Of a stretch of 64,000 nucleotides of DNA, positions 54,449 through 63,387 are shown in pieces. Where the stretch lies: positions 310,001-374,000 of the forward strand of contig NZ_CP028908.1 in NCBI RefSeq assembly GCF_024181725.1. The letters run 5' to 3'. A program made the translations under genes and the position numbers. How positions within the stretch are numbered: position 1 is the stretch's first letter; every line of letters begins with the position of its first letter. Under the pieces are notes generated by a model that was given only the letters and a program-made list of their open reading frames with translations, made no database searches and was not told where the DNA came from. Source of the stretch: Bradyrhizobium sp. WD16. Lineage in GTDB: Bacteria; Pseudomonadota; Alphaproteobacteria; Rhizobiales; Xanthobacteraceae.

Positions 54449-55204
54449 TCAAAATCCCGGCAGCGGCTTGCCGGCACGGAGCACTTGCTCCGTCAGGCTT
54501 CGCGGCCGCCCGTCAGGGCCATTGAGCACCAGAGGCGGCAGCAGCATCAGCGGCGCCCGGCCGCCCTTGACCGCGGTCACCAGGATGCGGATTGCCGCAG
54601 CCTCCTCGGCAGCATGCACCGGCAGCACCTTCAGCGACCCGAAACCTTTCTCCAGCGCGGCCAGGACCTCGGCGAGACCATCGGCGCGCCAGATCAGCGT
54701 CAGCCGTCCGCCGGGACGCAGCACGCGCCGCGCCGCCCGCAGCCACAATGGCAGCGCACCGGCCTCGGCCTGGTGGGCGAGACGACGCCCGCCGTCAGGC
54801 GAGGCCTGATGGCGGCGAGAATCGTGGAAGGGTGGATTCATCAGCACCGCATCGGCACTGCCCGGCGACAGGGCCGGCGGGAATGCAGCGGCGGGCGCGG
54901 TGACGTCCAGTTCGACGACGTCGGCGGCGATGTGATTGGCGTCGGCATTGTCGCGGGCGAGGCGCGCCAGCGCCGGATCGATCTCCACCAGCACGAGATT
55001 CAGCCCCCCCACCCTCACCGCCAGCGCGAGGGCGGCGGCGCCGATGCCGGCGCCGAATTCGACCACCCGCTCGTCCGCCCGCGCGACGGTGGCGGCGGCG
55101 AGCAGCACGGCGTCATGGCCGGCGCGATGGCCGCGCCGGGGCTGGCGCAGAGTCAGCCGGCCGCCGAGAAAGGCGTCGCGGGTGGTGGCCTCGTCAGCGG
55201 TCAT
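54449..55204 (-). CDS. TrmN6-like tRNA (adenine37-N6)-methyltransferase
   Basis: The 251-residue enzyme has SAM motif VVEFGAGIGAAALALAVRVG (about residues 45-64) and the N6-adenine catalytic motif DAVLMNPPFHDS (NPPF, about residues 117-128). The N-terminus FLGGRLTLRQPRRGHRAGHD is typical of TrmN6/YfiC, which methylates A37 of tRNA-Val in E. coli. The start at 55204 overlaps the upstream DUF2007 gene by 11 bases; an ATG at 55216 is also in frame. Confidence 0.87.
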   Translation of the reverse strand: MTADEATTRDAFLGGRLTLRQPRRGHRAGHDAVLLAAATVARADERVVEFGAGIGAAALALAVRVGGLNLVLVEIDPALARLARDNADANHIAADVVELDVTAPAAAFPPALSPGSADAVLMNPPFHDSRRHQASPDGGRRLAHQAEAGALPLWLRAARRVLRPGGRLTLIWRADGLAEVLAALEKGFGSLKVLPVHAAEEAAAIRILVTAVKGGRAPLMLLPPLVLNGPDGRPRSLTEQVLRAGKPLPGF

Positions 55205-55421
55205 GGCGCAATTCATGGCCGAGCCCGGCCTCGGTCAGTAGCCGTTGCGCGGCAGCCAGATCGTCATCGCCGACCAGCAGGCGGCGCGGCAGCACGCCGA
55301 GGGAGCCCTCGATCACGCTCATATTCTGGTCCAGCAACAGATGGCCGATGCCGGCGCCGTCCAGCAGCGCCTCCACCGCCGACACCAGCACGAGGTCGTT
55401 GGTTCGCAGCAATTCCCGCAC
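55194..55421 (-). CDS. DUF2007 small signal-transducing-type protein
   Basis: The 75-residue protein reads RELLRTNDLVLVSAVEALLD, GIGHLLLDQNMSVIEGSLG and RRLLVGDDDLAAAQRLLTEA, matching DUF2007 (PII-like small fold). GTG at 55421 is chosen because AGGGGGA lies 8 bases upstream; a TTG 24 bases earlier is in frame. It overlaps the TrmN6-like gene, so the two are coupled. Confidence 0.8.
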   Translation of the reverse strand: MRELLRTNDLVLVSAVEALLDGAGIGHLLLDQNMSVIEGSLGVLPRRLLVGDDDLAAAQRLLTEAGLGHELRHDR

Positions 55422-55538
55422 GATGCGCCGTCCCCCTGCTGTCAAGTCGTGTGGTTGATGGCGCGGGGTTTGACGCCCTCGCCGCGATGCGGCACTTTCC
55501 GGCCTGATATTGGATTAGCGGTATTCTGGAGACCCGGC

Positions 55539-56549
55539 GTGGCGGTGATTGTTCCTTTCGAGACTCCCTCGACGGCGTCGATCGACGAACTGGTGGCTCT
55601 TGTCGCCTCCGACATGGGGCGCGTCAACAGCACCATCCTGTCGCGCACCGGCTCGGACGTCACCATGATTCCGGAGGTCGCCAACCACCTGATCTCTTCC
55701 GGCGGCAAGCGGCTGCGGCCGATGCTGACCCTCGCCATGGCCCAGCTCTCCGGCTACAGTGGCGACGGCCATATCAAGCTCGCCGCCGCCGTGGAATTCA
55801 TGCATACCGCGACGCTGCTCCACGACGACGTCGTGGACGAGAGCGAGCTGCGCCGGGGCAAGCTGTCCGCCCGCATGGTGTGGGGCAACGAGGCCAGCGT
55901 GCTGGTCGGCGACTTCCTGCTCGGCCAGGCCTTCCGCATGATGGTCGAGGTCGGCTCCTTGCGCGCCCTCGACATTCTCTCCGCCGCCGCCGCGACCATC
56001 GCCGAAGGCGAAGTGGCCCAGCTCGCCGCGGCCAAGAACACCGCCACCACCGAGGACGAATATCTCGCCGTGATCCGCGGCAAGACCGCCGAACTGTTCG
56101 CCGCCGCCTGCGAGGTCGGTCCGGTCATCGGCGGCCGGCCCAAGGCCGAGCAGACCGCCTGCCGCTCGGTCGGCATGAATCTCGGCATCGCCTTCCAGCT
56201 CGTCGATGACGTGCTCGACTACGGCGGCAAGGCCGCCAAGCTCGGCAAGAATGTCGGCGACGATTTCCGCGAGGGCAAGATCACGCTGCCGGTGGTGCTT
56301 GCCTTCCGCCGCGGCAACGACGCCGAGCGCGCCTTCTGGATCAGGACGCTGGAGCGCGGCGAGATCGGCGACGGCGATCTTGACCAGGCTGTCGGCCTGA
56401 TGGCCAAGCACCGCGCGCTGGAAGACACCCTCAACCGCGCTCACCATTACGGCGCCATGGCGGTGGACGCCCTGGCGCTGTTTCCGACCTCGCCGATGAA
56501 GACCGCACTCGAGCAGGTGGTGGCGTTCTGTCTGGCACGGTCGCATTAG
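55539..56549 (+). CDS. Polyprenyl diphosphate synthase (octaprenyl/decaprenyl type)
   Basis: The 336-residue trans-prenyltransferase has the first aspartate-rich motif in ATLLHDDVVDESELRRGKLS (about residues 93-112) and the second in GIAFQLVDDVLDYGGKAAKL. It makes the long isoprenoid side chain of ubiquinone. GTG at 55539 with GGAG 9 bases upstream is the start; the open frame continues upstream through the DUF2007 gene on the other strand. The chain length (C40, C45 or C50) cannot be told from sequence alone. Confidence 0.9.
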   Translation: MAVIVPFETPSTASIDELVALVASDMGRVNSTILSRTGSDVTMIPEVANHLISSGGKRLRPMLTLAMAQLSGYSGDGHIKLAAAVEFMHTATLLHDDVVDESELRRGKLSARMVWGNEASVLVGDFLLGQAFRMMVEVGSLRALDILSAAAATIAEGEVAQLAAAKNTATTEDEYLAVIRGKTAELFAAACEVGPVIGGRPKAEQTACRSVGMNLGIAFQLVDDVLDYGGKAAKLGKNVGDDFREGKITLPVVLAFRRGNDAERAFWIRTLERGEIGDGDLDQAVGLMAKHRALEDTLNRAHHYGAMAVDALALFPTSPMKTALEQVVAFCLARSH

Positions 56550-56564
56550 CGCCACCAGGCACCG

Positions 56565-57161
56565 TCAGCGCGGACGATCCCCCTTGCCCTTGGCCGGCGG
56601 GTTCGGCGGCGCAGCCAGACCCGAACCACGGGTTGTGGGCGTCTTGACGGCGGCGAGCACGGCCGGGTCGACCTGCTTGAGCGCGTCGTCCGGCAGCCGG
56701 GTCCAGACCTCGTCCTGCCCGAACAGGGGTATGCCGACATAGCCGCGCAAGGTGAGCGACTTGCCGTCCGGGCTCACCGTCATCATCGCCTGGTAGATCT
56801 GACCATCGCGCGGATCGAGCACGGTGCCGTTCTCGTAGACGAGGCCGTTGCGCTTCATGGCGCGGATGAAGGGCAGACCGAGCATCGGCGCATTGTGGCG
56901 ATCATCGGTGCACTTGCTGCAGACCTGCGCTGGCGTTTCGCCGGGACGCGGGAAGAGGCGCGCGAAAAGGCCTTCGTATTCGCCGCCTCGGTCGACGACC
57001 AGGACCCAGATCACCGGCCTGCCGTCCTCGGCCTTCTGCCAGAGCCCCGCCGCCGAAGGCTGCTGCGGCTGGGGTTGGGCCTGCGCCGGTCCCTGTCCCT
57101 GGGCGAATGCGGGACTGAGGGCGATGACGAGGAACAGCGACAAACGGATCAGGAGCTTCAT
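56565..57161 (-). CDS. DUF2147 exported protein
   Basis: The 198-residue protein has a signal peptide ([20 protein letters not shown], cleavage before QGQG) and a DUF2147 core ([60 protein letters not shown]). The paired cysteines in [12 protein letters not shown] could form a disulfide. It is probably periplasmic and of unknown function. The C-terminal proline/lysine tail is low complexity. It is convergent with the polyprenyl synthase gene. Confidence 0.85.
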   Translation of the reverse strand: MKLLIRLSLFLVIALSPAFAQGQGPAQAQPQPQQPSAAGLWQKAEDGRPVIWVLVVDRGGEYEGLFARLFPRPGETPAQVCSKCTDDRHNAPMLGLPFIRAMKRNGLVYENGTVLDPRDGQIYQAMMTVSPDGKSLTLRGYVGIPLFGQDEVWTRLPDDALKQVDPAVLAAVKTPTTRGSGLAAPPNPPAKGKGDRPR

Positions 57162-57265
57162 CGGCGATCTCGCAGGGCAGCCCGGCGCAAAGCCGCCGGA
57201 CCATCGGGTTCGAGGACGATTCCATATTGACGTCGACGGACGACCGGCCTGCGACGCCGCGCAGC

Positions 57266-58183
57266 TCAGTTGAGCACGCTCGCTTCCACCCACCAGCCGG
57301 GGTGGCCGGCAGCGATCGCGGCCGCTGCCGCGCGAGCCTCAGTCTCGCTTGAAAAAATGGCGAAACAGGTGGCGCCGGAACCGGACATCCGCGCCAGCCG
57401 GACGCCCTCGGCGGCGCGGAGCACGGCAAGGACCTGGGCGATCGCCGGCTGGACCCGGATCGCCGGCGCCTCGAGATCGTTGCTGCCGCCGGCCAGGGCA
57501 TCGATCCAGTCTTCGGCGGCGGCACCGGGCGCCGGCCACGCCACCGCCTCCAGCACCTCGCTGAGACCGGCACGAAATTCGCCAGGCTTGAGCCCCAGTT
57601 CCGCGAACACGTCCCTGGTCGCCACCGGCACGCGGGGATTGACCAGCACGCACGGCAGCGGCGGCAGGGTGATCGGCGCCAGGGTCTCGCCCACCCCGGT
57701 CATGACGCAGGCCTTGGAGGCGACGCAGACCGGGATGTCGGCGCCGGTGGCCCGCGCCACCGCCATGATCCGCGGATCGTCGAAGGCGATGTTGTTGCTG
57801 GCGGCGAGCAGGCGCAAGGCTGCGGCGGCGTCGGCCGACCCGCCGCCGATGCCGGCCGCGGCGGGAAGCTGCTTGTCGAGCGTGAATTGGCCGCTGCGCA
57901 GCCCTTCGATGCGCGCGCCAAGCGCACGCGCCGCGCGGAACACCAGGTTGTCGTCGAGCGCGCCGCATTCGGCGGCGCGCGGCCCGGTCACGGTCAGTTC
58001 GGCCTTGGCACCGGGCGTCAGCGTCAGGCGATCGGCGACGCCGGCGAAGGCCACCACGCTTTCCAGTTCGTGATAGCCGTCCGGCCGGCGGCCGAGCACG
58101 CGCAATGTGAGATTGACCTTGGCCCGCGCCTGCTCGGCCAGCGCCGTTCCGGCCGTGCCGTCGGTGCCCCCGCCTGTACTCAC
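57266..58183 (-). CDS. ispE: 4-diphosphocytidyl-2-C-methyl-D-erythritol kinase
   Basis: The 305-residue GHMP kinase phosphorylates CDP-methylerythritol in the MEP isoprenoid pathway. The N-terminal [20 protein letters not shown], the ATP loop [20 protein letters not shown] (about residues 103-122) and C-terminal [17 protein letters not shown] are all present. GTG at 58183 is the start; it lies 2 bases after the stop of the TPR gene, so the two are coupled. Although the frame is open much further upstream, that part is the TPR gene in another frame. Confidence 0.93.
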   Translation of the reverse strand: MSTGGGTDGTAGTALAEQARAKVNLTLRVLGRRPDGYHELESVVAFAGVADRLTLTPGAKAELTVTGPRAAECGALDDNLVFRAARALGARIEGLRSGQFTLDKQLPAAAGIGGGSADAAAALRLLAASNNIAFDDPRIMAVARATGADIPVCVASKACVMTGVGETLAPITLPPLPCVLVNPRVPVATRDVFAELGLKPGEFRAGLSEVLEAVAWPAPGAAAEDWIDALAGGSNDLEAPAIRVQPAIAQVLAVLRAAEGVRLARMSGSGATCFAIFSSETEARAAAAAIAAGHPGWWVEASVLN

Positions 58184-58185
58184 GA

Positions 58186-60024
58186 TCAGCCGCCCTTGTC
58201 GTCGCTCTTCTTGGTCGAGTCTTCGGACTTCTTGTCCACCGATGCGGCCGATGACGGCGGCTCGTCGGTCAGCCCGTCGCGGACCTTGGCCTCGATCTTG
58301 GGCAGTTCGTCGGGATCGGGCTTGAGATCGCGGGCATGGGCCCACTGGAATTTGGCTTCGAGCTTGCGGCCGACGCGCCAGTAGGCGTCGCCGAGATGGT
58401 CGTTGATGGTCGGATCCTCGGGCTTGAGATCGACGGCGCGTTCGAGGTTCTTCACCGCCTCCTCGTAATTGCCGGTGCGGTAATAGGCCCAGCCGAGCGA
58501 GTCGACGATGTAGCCGTCGTCGGGGCGCTGCTCGACGGCGCGACGGATCATCTTCATCGCCTCGTCGAGATTGAGGCCCTGATCGATCCAGGAATAGCCG
58601 AGATAGTTCAGGACATGGGCCTGGTCCGGCTCCATCTCCAATGCCTTCTTGAGGTCGGCCTCGGCCTTCGGCCACTGCTTGGAGCGCTCCTCGCAGATGC
58701 CGCGGAAATAATAGAATACCCAGTTCGGCTTGTCGGCCGACAGGTCGATGCCCTGGGAATAGGTATTGGCGCAGTCGGCGAACTTCTTGCGCGAGCGCTC
58801 GATGTTGCCGAGCGCCATCACCGCCTCGATGTCCTTGGGATCCTGGGCAGTGGTCTCCTTGAGGATATTGATCGCCTCGTCCGAGCGGTCGGCGGCATCG
58901 AGATCGGTGGCGAGCTGTATCTGCGCATTGCGCTTGAGCGGCGAATTGGCCGGCACGCGCTCGTAGATCTTGATCGCCATCTGCGGCTTCTTCACCGATT
59001 CGTACAGATCGGCGAGCGAGAGCAGCGCCAGCGCATGGTGCGGCTCGAGATAGAGCGCGAGCTGCAGATAGACGAGGGCGAGATCCTCGCCGCCGCGCCG
59101 CGTCAGCGAGGCGCCGATGCCATAGAGCGCCTCGGCGGCGCCGGCCTGCGGCGACTCCGCCAGCGGCGGCAGCTTCTTGCCGGCCTTCAATTCGCGCTCG
59201 GCATCGATCACCAGCGGATGACGGGCGAGCTTCTTGTCGAACGACTGGTAGACCTCGGCGGCGGCCGCCGGATCCTTGGCGCGCGACAGCCAGTTGGCAT
59301 AGGCCTGGGCGACGCGCAGCGCGGAATCGTCGAGCTTGTAGGCGCGCTCGAGGCGGACGCCGGCATCCTTCTGCTTGCCGGCGAGGTCCAGTATCATGCC
59401 GGTGTGGAAGTCCTTGAACAGCGGATACCACTCGGGCCCCTGCAGCTTGTCGACGCTGGCGACGGCGGCCTGGACGTTGCCGGCGCCGAACTGCGCCCAC
59501 CCCGACAGCAGCGCGGCGACGAGATCGGTGATCGGTCCGCGCACCGACTGGCCGATGTTCTGCTGGGCGAGGCCGTACTGCTTCTGCTTGAGCGCCTTCA
59601 CCCCGACCACGAGGCGCGCCACGCGGTTGTTCTTGTCGATGGTGAGAATGCGATCGGCGAGCTTCACCGCCTCGTCGATGTCGCCCTCGGCGAGCGAGGA
59701 AATGAAGGCGCGGTCGAGCAACTCGTTGTTCTTGGGATCGGCCCGCAGCGCCGAGCGATAAAAGGCGGCGGCCGAGGCGGCATCACGCTCGACGCTGGCG
59801 TGCCGGGCGGCGAGATAGCTGCCCGCCGTGGTCATGGCCGTCAGATCGCGGCTGGTGGGAAACGCCGCCTTGCTCTCCGCCGAACGTTCCTGCGGCTGGG
59901 CCTTTGCGGCATCCGCAAGCGCGAGCGAGAGGGTCGCGAATGAAACGCCCGCCGCGAAAACGAGGGCGAGACGATTGAAACGGGTGGACTTGATCACGGC
60001 GCGGCTCGCTCCAGCGGATGTCAT
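58186..60024 (-). CDS. Tetratricopeptide repeat protein, exported
   Basis: The 612-residue protein has an N-terminal signal or anchor (about residues 18-40) and at least nine TPR-like helix pairs, clearest near [40 protein letters not shown] and [20 protein letters not shown]. It ends in a charged serine/lysine tail. It is a probable periplasmic scaffold conserved beside ispE in Bradyrhizobium relatives. Partners are unknown. Confidence 0.87.
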   Translation of the reverse strand: MTSAGASRAVIKSTRFNRLALVFAAGVSFATLSLALADAAKAQPQERSAESKAAFPTSRDLTAMTTAGSYLAARHASVERDAASAAAFYRSALRADPKNNELLDRAFISSLAEGDIDEAVKLADRILTIDKNNRVARLVVGVKALKQKQYGLAQQNIGQSVRGPITDLVAALLSGWAQFGAGNVQAAVASVDKLQGPEWYPLFKDFHTGMILDLAGKQKDAGVRLERAYKLDDSALRVAQAYANWLSRAKDPAAAAEVYQSFDKKLARHPLVIDAERELKAGKKLPPLAESPQAGAAEALYGIGASLTRRGGEDLALVYLQLALYLEPHHALALLSLADLYESVKKPQMAIKIYERVPANSPLKRNAQIQLATDLDAADRSDEAINILKETTAQDPKDIEAVMALGNIERSRKKFADCANTYSQGIDLSADKPNWVFYYFRGICEERSKQWPKAEADLKKALEMEPDQAHVLNYLGYSWIDQGLNLDEAMKMIRRAVEQRPDDGYIVDSLGWAYYRTGNYEEAVKNLERAVDLKPEDPTINDHLGDAYWRVGRKLEAKFQWAHARDLKPDPDELPKIEAKVRDGLTDEPPSSAASVDKKSEDSTKKSDDKGG

Positions 60025-60039
60025 ATCGGTTGCCCAAGC

Positions 60040-60099
60040 CTATCTCAAAGAAGGCAATCTCAAAGAAGCCTATCTCAAGGACGGATATCTCGAAGGGTG
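60040..60099. repeat. 15-base tandem repeat, four copies
   Basis: Four imperfect units in the leader of the TPR gene: CTATCTCAAAGAAGG, CAATCTCAAAGAAGC, CTATCTCAAGGACGG and ATATCTCGAAGGGTG. No gene is supported in this stretch, although in two frames the repeat is open. Confidence 0.85.
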
Positions 60100-60329
60100 T
60101 CCCGGAGATCGGGCCCAAGGGGGCATCAAGGTCCCCAGGGCGTCACCAAGAAGACCTCCAAGGGTCGGTCGCTCGGGGATGCGAGGCCACTGACGCAGCT
60201 CGCCGGGCCGGTACATTCACAGGCACGAGAATGGCCCCTTTGCAACGCAACCGCAAGGATTCGCGGCCCGTTTGGCCCGCGCAGTGTGGCGGGATCGTGG
60301 CCGCGCCTCGCCACCTCGCGGCATCGTGC

Positions 60330-61991
60330 TCACATTGCTTCGTAATTCGGTCCGCCGCCGCCCTCGGGAGGAACCCAGGTGATGTTGCCGTTGGGGTCCT
60401 TGATGTCGCAGGTCTTGCAGTGGACGCAGTTCTGGGCGTTGATCACGAAGCGGGGCTCGGCGCCCTCCTCCATCCATTCATAGACCCCGGCCGGGCAGTA
60501 ACGGTTCGAGGGTCCGGCGAAGACGTCGTGCTCCGAGGTCTTCTGCAACTGCATGTCCGCCACCTTGAGGTGGATCGGCTGGTCCTCCTCGTGATTGGTG
60601 TTGGACAGGAACACCGAGGACAGCTTGTCGAAGGTCAGCTTGCCATCCGGCCTGGGCTGGGCGATCGGCGCGTGCTGCCGCGCCGGGTCGAGCGTCGCGC
60701 GGTCGGGCTTGCCATGGCCCATGGTGCCGAACAGCGAGAAGCCGAACAACGTATTGGTCCACATGTCGATGCCGCCGAGGCTGGCGCCGAGCAGGGTGCC
60801 GAATTTCGACCACAGCGGCTTGACGTTGCGCACCTTGTAGAGATCCGCGCCGACCGCCGAGGAGCGCCAGGCATTCTCGTATTCGGAAAGCTCGTCATTG
60901 GCGCGTCCGGCGGCGAGCGCCGCCGCGATATGCTCGGCGGCGAGCATGCCCGAGCCGATGGCGTTGTGGACGCCCTTGATGCGCGGCACGTTGACGAAGC
61001 CCGCGGCGCAGCCGATCAGGACACCGCCGGCGAAGGACAGGCGCGGCACCGATTGATAGCCGCCCTCGGTGATGGCGCGCGCGCCATAGGCGAGGCGCTT
61101 GCCGCCCTCGAACACCTCGCGGACCTTGGGATGGGTCTTGAAGCGCTGGAATTCATCGAACGGCGACAGATAGGGATCGCTGTAGTTGAGGTGGACGACG
61201 AAGCCGACCGCGACCAGGTTGTCGTCATAGTGATAGAGGAATGAGCCGCCGCCGGTCGAATTGTCGAGCGGCCAGCCAAACGAGTGCTGGATCAGGCCCT
61301 TCCTGTGCCTGGCCGGATCGATCTGCCAGACCTCCTTGAGGCCGATGCCGAATTTCGGCGGCTCGCTCTTGGCGTCGAGGGCGAATTTGGCGATGAGCTG
61401 CTTGGACAGCGAACCGCGCGCGCCTTCGGCGAACAGCGTATATTTGCCGAGCAGCTCCATGCCGCGGGTGAAGGAGGCCTTGGGCTCGCCGTCACGGCCG
61501 ATGCCCATGTCGCCGGTGGCGATGCCGCGCACCTCGCCATGCTCGCCATAGACGACCTCGGCGGCGGCGAAGCCGGGATAGATTTCGACGCCGAGGGCTT
61601 CCGCCTTGGTGGCGAGCCAGCGGCAGACATTGCCGAGCGAGCCGATATAGCAGCGATGGTTGTCCATCAGCGGCGGCATCAGGAAATTCGGCAGCCGCAC
61701 CCGGGTCGCGCCGGTCATCCAGTAGAAGTGGTCATCGACGACCTGCGTCTTCAGCGGACAATCCGGGTCCTCGCGCCAGGCCGGCAGCAGCTTGTCGAGG
61801 CCCGCCGGATCGATCACCGCACCCGAGAGGATGTGAGCGCCGACCTCGGAGCCCTTCTCCACCACCACCACGCTGAGATCGGCATTGAGCTCCTTGAGGC
61901 GGATGGCCGCGCTCAGGCCGGAGGGACCGGCGCCGACGACGACAACGTCGAATTCCATGGATTCGCGCGGCGGCAGCGGCTCGGTTGTCAT
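60330..61991 (-). CDS. Electron-transfer flavoprotein:ubiquinone oxidoreductase
   Basis: The 553-residue inner-membrane enzyme passes electrons from ETF to ubiquinone. It has an N-terminal FAD site (FDVVVVGAGPSGLSAAIRLK, about residues 14-33), a quinone-binding region (GFVNVPRIKGVHNAIGSGML) and a C-terminal 4Fe-4S ferredoxin loop with intact cysteines (YCPAGVYEW, QNCVHCKTCDIKDP). The start at 61991 (MTTEPLPPRESMEFD) is chosen. It is divergent from the uracil-DNA glycosylase gene. Confidence 0.95.
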   Translation of the reverse strand: MTTEPLPPRESMEFDVVVVGAGPSGLSAAIRLKELNADLSVVVVEKGSEVGAHILSGAVIDPAGLDKLLPAWREDPDCPLKTQVVDDHFYWMTGATRVRLPNFLMPPLMDNHRCYIGSLGNVCRWLATKAEALGVEIYPGFAAAEVVYGEHGEVRGIATGDMGIGRDGEPKASFTRGMELLGKYTLFAEGARGSLSKQLIAKFALDAKSEPPKFGIGLKEVWQIDPARHRKGLIQHSFGWPLDNSTGGGSFLYHYDDNLVAVGFVVHLNYSDPYLSPFDEFQRFKTHPKVREVFEGGKRLAYGARAITEGGYQSVPRLSFAGGVLIGCAAGFVNVPRIKGVHNAIGSGMLAAEHIAAALAAGRANDELSEYENAWRSSAVGADLYKVRNVKPLWSKFGTLLGASLGGIDMWTNTLFGFSLFGTMGHGKPDRATLDPARQHAPIAQPRPDGKLTFDKLSSVFLSNTNHEEDQPIHLKVADMQLQKTSEHDVFAGPSNRYCPAGVYEWMEEGAEPRFVINAQNCVHCKTCDIKDPNGNITWVPPEGGGGPNYEAM

Positions 61992-62205
61992 TTGGCGTCT
62001 CGTGGCTCGGCTGGATCGTGAGGGAAACGTGCTGTTGTTTCCGATTTTTCGGTTGAGGACAACCCCGCGGCAACATGTCGGGACCGGGCCTGGTACACCA
62101 GGGATGCCCCGGTCCGTCAACCGCGCGGGAGAGCTGCGAAAAGCGATACCCACCCGTCCCGCCGATGCTTTATGAAGGCGGGATCGCCCTCGTCCCGCAA
62201 CGGCC

Positions 62206-63030
62206 ATGACCCCGGAACCGATGCCCAGCGCCGCCGAACTGCTCGCCTTCTATCTGGAGGCCGGAGTCGACTGCGCGCTGGCCGAGGCGCCGATTGACCG
62301 CCTGGCGGAAGAAGCCGCCGCAGACCTTGCGCCCGCCGCGGCGCCGCCGCGACGCCCGCTCGGCGTGGCCGAAAGCGTGCCGGCCGCGGCCATGGCGCGG
62401 ACCGATGCGGCGCCGGCCCCCGACGTCGCCATCCTGTCGGCGCGCGAGGCGGCGGCGACGGCGGCCAGCCTCGAGGACTTGCGCGCGCTGCTCGAGGCCT
62501 TCGAGGGCTGCGCTCTGAAGAATACTGCGACGCGCCTCGTCTTCGCCGACGGCAATCCGCAAGCGCGCATCATGTTGGTCGGCGAGGCCCCGGGCCGCGA
62601 CGAAGATATCGAGGGCCGCCCCTTCGTCGGCCGCTCGGGCAAGCTGCTCGACCTGATGCTCAAGGCGATCGGACTGGACCGCAATTCGGTCTATATCGCC
62701 AATGTCATTCCGTGGCGGCCGCCCGGCAACCGCACGCCGACGCCGCAGGAGACGCAGATCTGCCTGCCCTTTATCCGCCGTCAGATCGAACTCGTCGATC
62801 CCGACATCCTGGTGACGCTCGGCAATCCGTCAACCCAGGCGCTGCTGCAGACGCGGGAGGGCATCATGAAGACCCGCGGCCGCTTCATGGAGTATGATAC
62901 CGGCTCGCGTCGGATCAAGGCGATGCCGACCTTCCACCCGGCCTATCTGCTGCGATCGCCGGCGTTCAAGCGGCACGCCTGGCTCGACCTGCGCGCGGTG
63001 CGCCGGGCGCTGACCGCAACGACCGCGTAA
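62206..63030 (+). CDS. Uracil-DNA glycosylase, family-4-like, iron-sulfur cysteines incomplete
   Basis: The 274-residue enzyme has an unstructured leader of about 85 residues, then the family core: [20 protein letters not shown] (motif A, about residues 123-142), [17 protein letters not shown] and the late motif [20 protein letters not shown]. Family-4 enzymes hold a 4Fe-4S cluster with four cysteines. Here only Cys102 (EGCALK) and Cys186 (QICLPF) remain; the position before RPPGNR is tryptophan. It probably removes uracil without a cluster, like some Bradyrhizobium enzymes known to me from memory. Confidence 0.87.
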   Translation: MTPEPMPSAAELLAFYLEAGVDCALAEAPIDRLAEEAAADLAPAAAPPRRPLGVAESVPAAAMARTDAAPAPDVAILSAREAAATAASLEDLRALLEAFEGCALKNTATRLVFADGNPQARIMLVGEAPGRDEDIEGRPFVGRSGKLLDLMLKAIGLDRNSVYIANVIPWRPPGNRTPTPQETQICLPFIRRQIELVDPDILVTLGNPSTQALLQTREGIMKTRGRFMEYDTGSRRIKAMPTFHPAYLLRSPAFKRHAWLDLRAVRRALTATTA

Positions 63031-63047
63031 GCCCCGCTGCAATTCTG

Positions 63048-63387
63048 CTAGTGTTCTGCTAGTGTGGCGTCTCGCAATTGCCTATGCCCTTTGCGGCAAG
63101 CCCCTGTAGGCAATTGCGAGACATAAGCCACACTAGCACTTTGATTTTGCTAGTGTCCCGTTTCCAACGTTCGTATCCCATTGCAGCAGGCGCTCATACG
63201 AACGTTGGAAACAAGGGACACTAGCAATGTTCATGATTCTAGTGTGGTTTTGGATCTGACGCTCGTTCGAAGAACTCGCTGCAATACTGAAACGAGCGTC
63301 AGATCCACCACACTAGTGTCCCTATGTCTCCGAATGACCGTGCGAGCGCGAGGCAAACGAAGCGGCAATTCGGAGACGGGACACTAG
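63048..63387. repeat. CTAG hairpin array 8: A-linker2-D dyad nested in a C-linker1-B dyad
   Basis: A short CTAGTGTTCTG remnant (63048-63058) precedes C reverse 63059-63136, linker 1 63137-63149 (CACTTTGATTTTG), A reverse 63150-63224, linker 2 63225-63238 (CAATGTTCATGATT), D forward 63239-63316 and B forward 63313-63387. Removing A-linker2-D leaves C-linker1-B, the same dyad as in arrays 1 and 6 read from the other strand. The last CTAG holds the TAG stop of the next gene. Confidence 0.93.

Noticed and set aside
58186-59500. A frame joining ispE to a long upstream stretch
   Set aside because: The upstream part is the TPR gene read in a wrong frame; ispE has its own GTG start and the TPR protein is the real product there.
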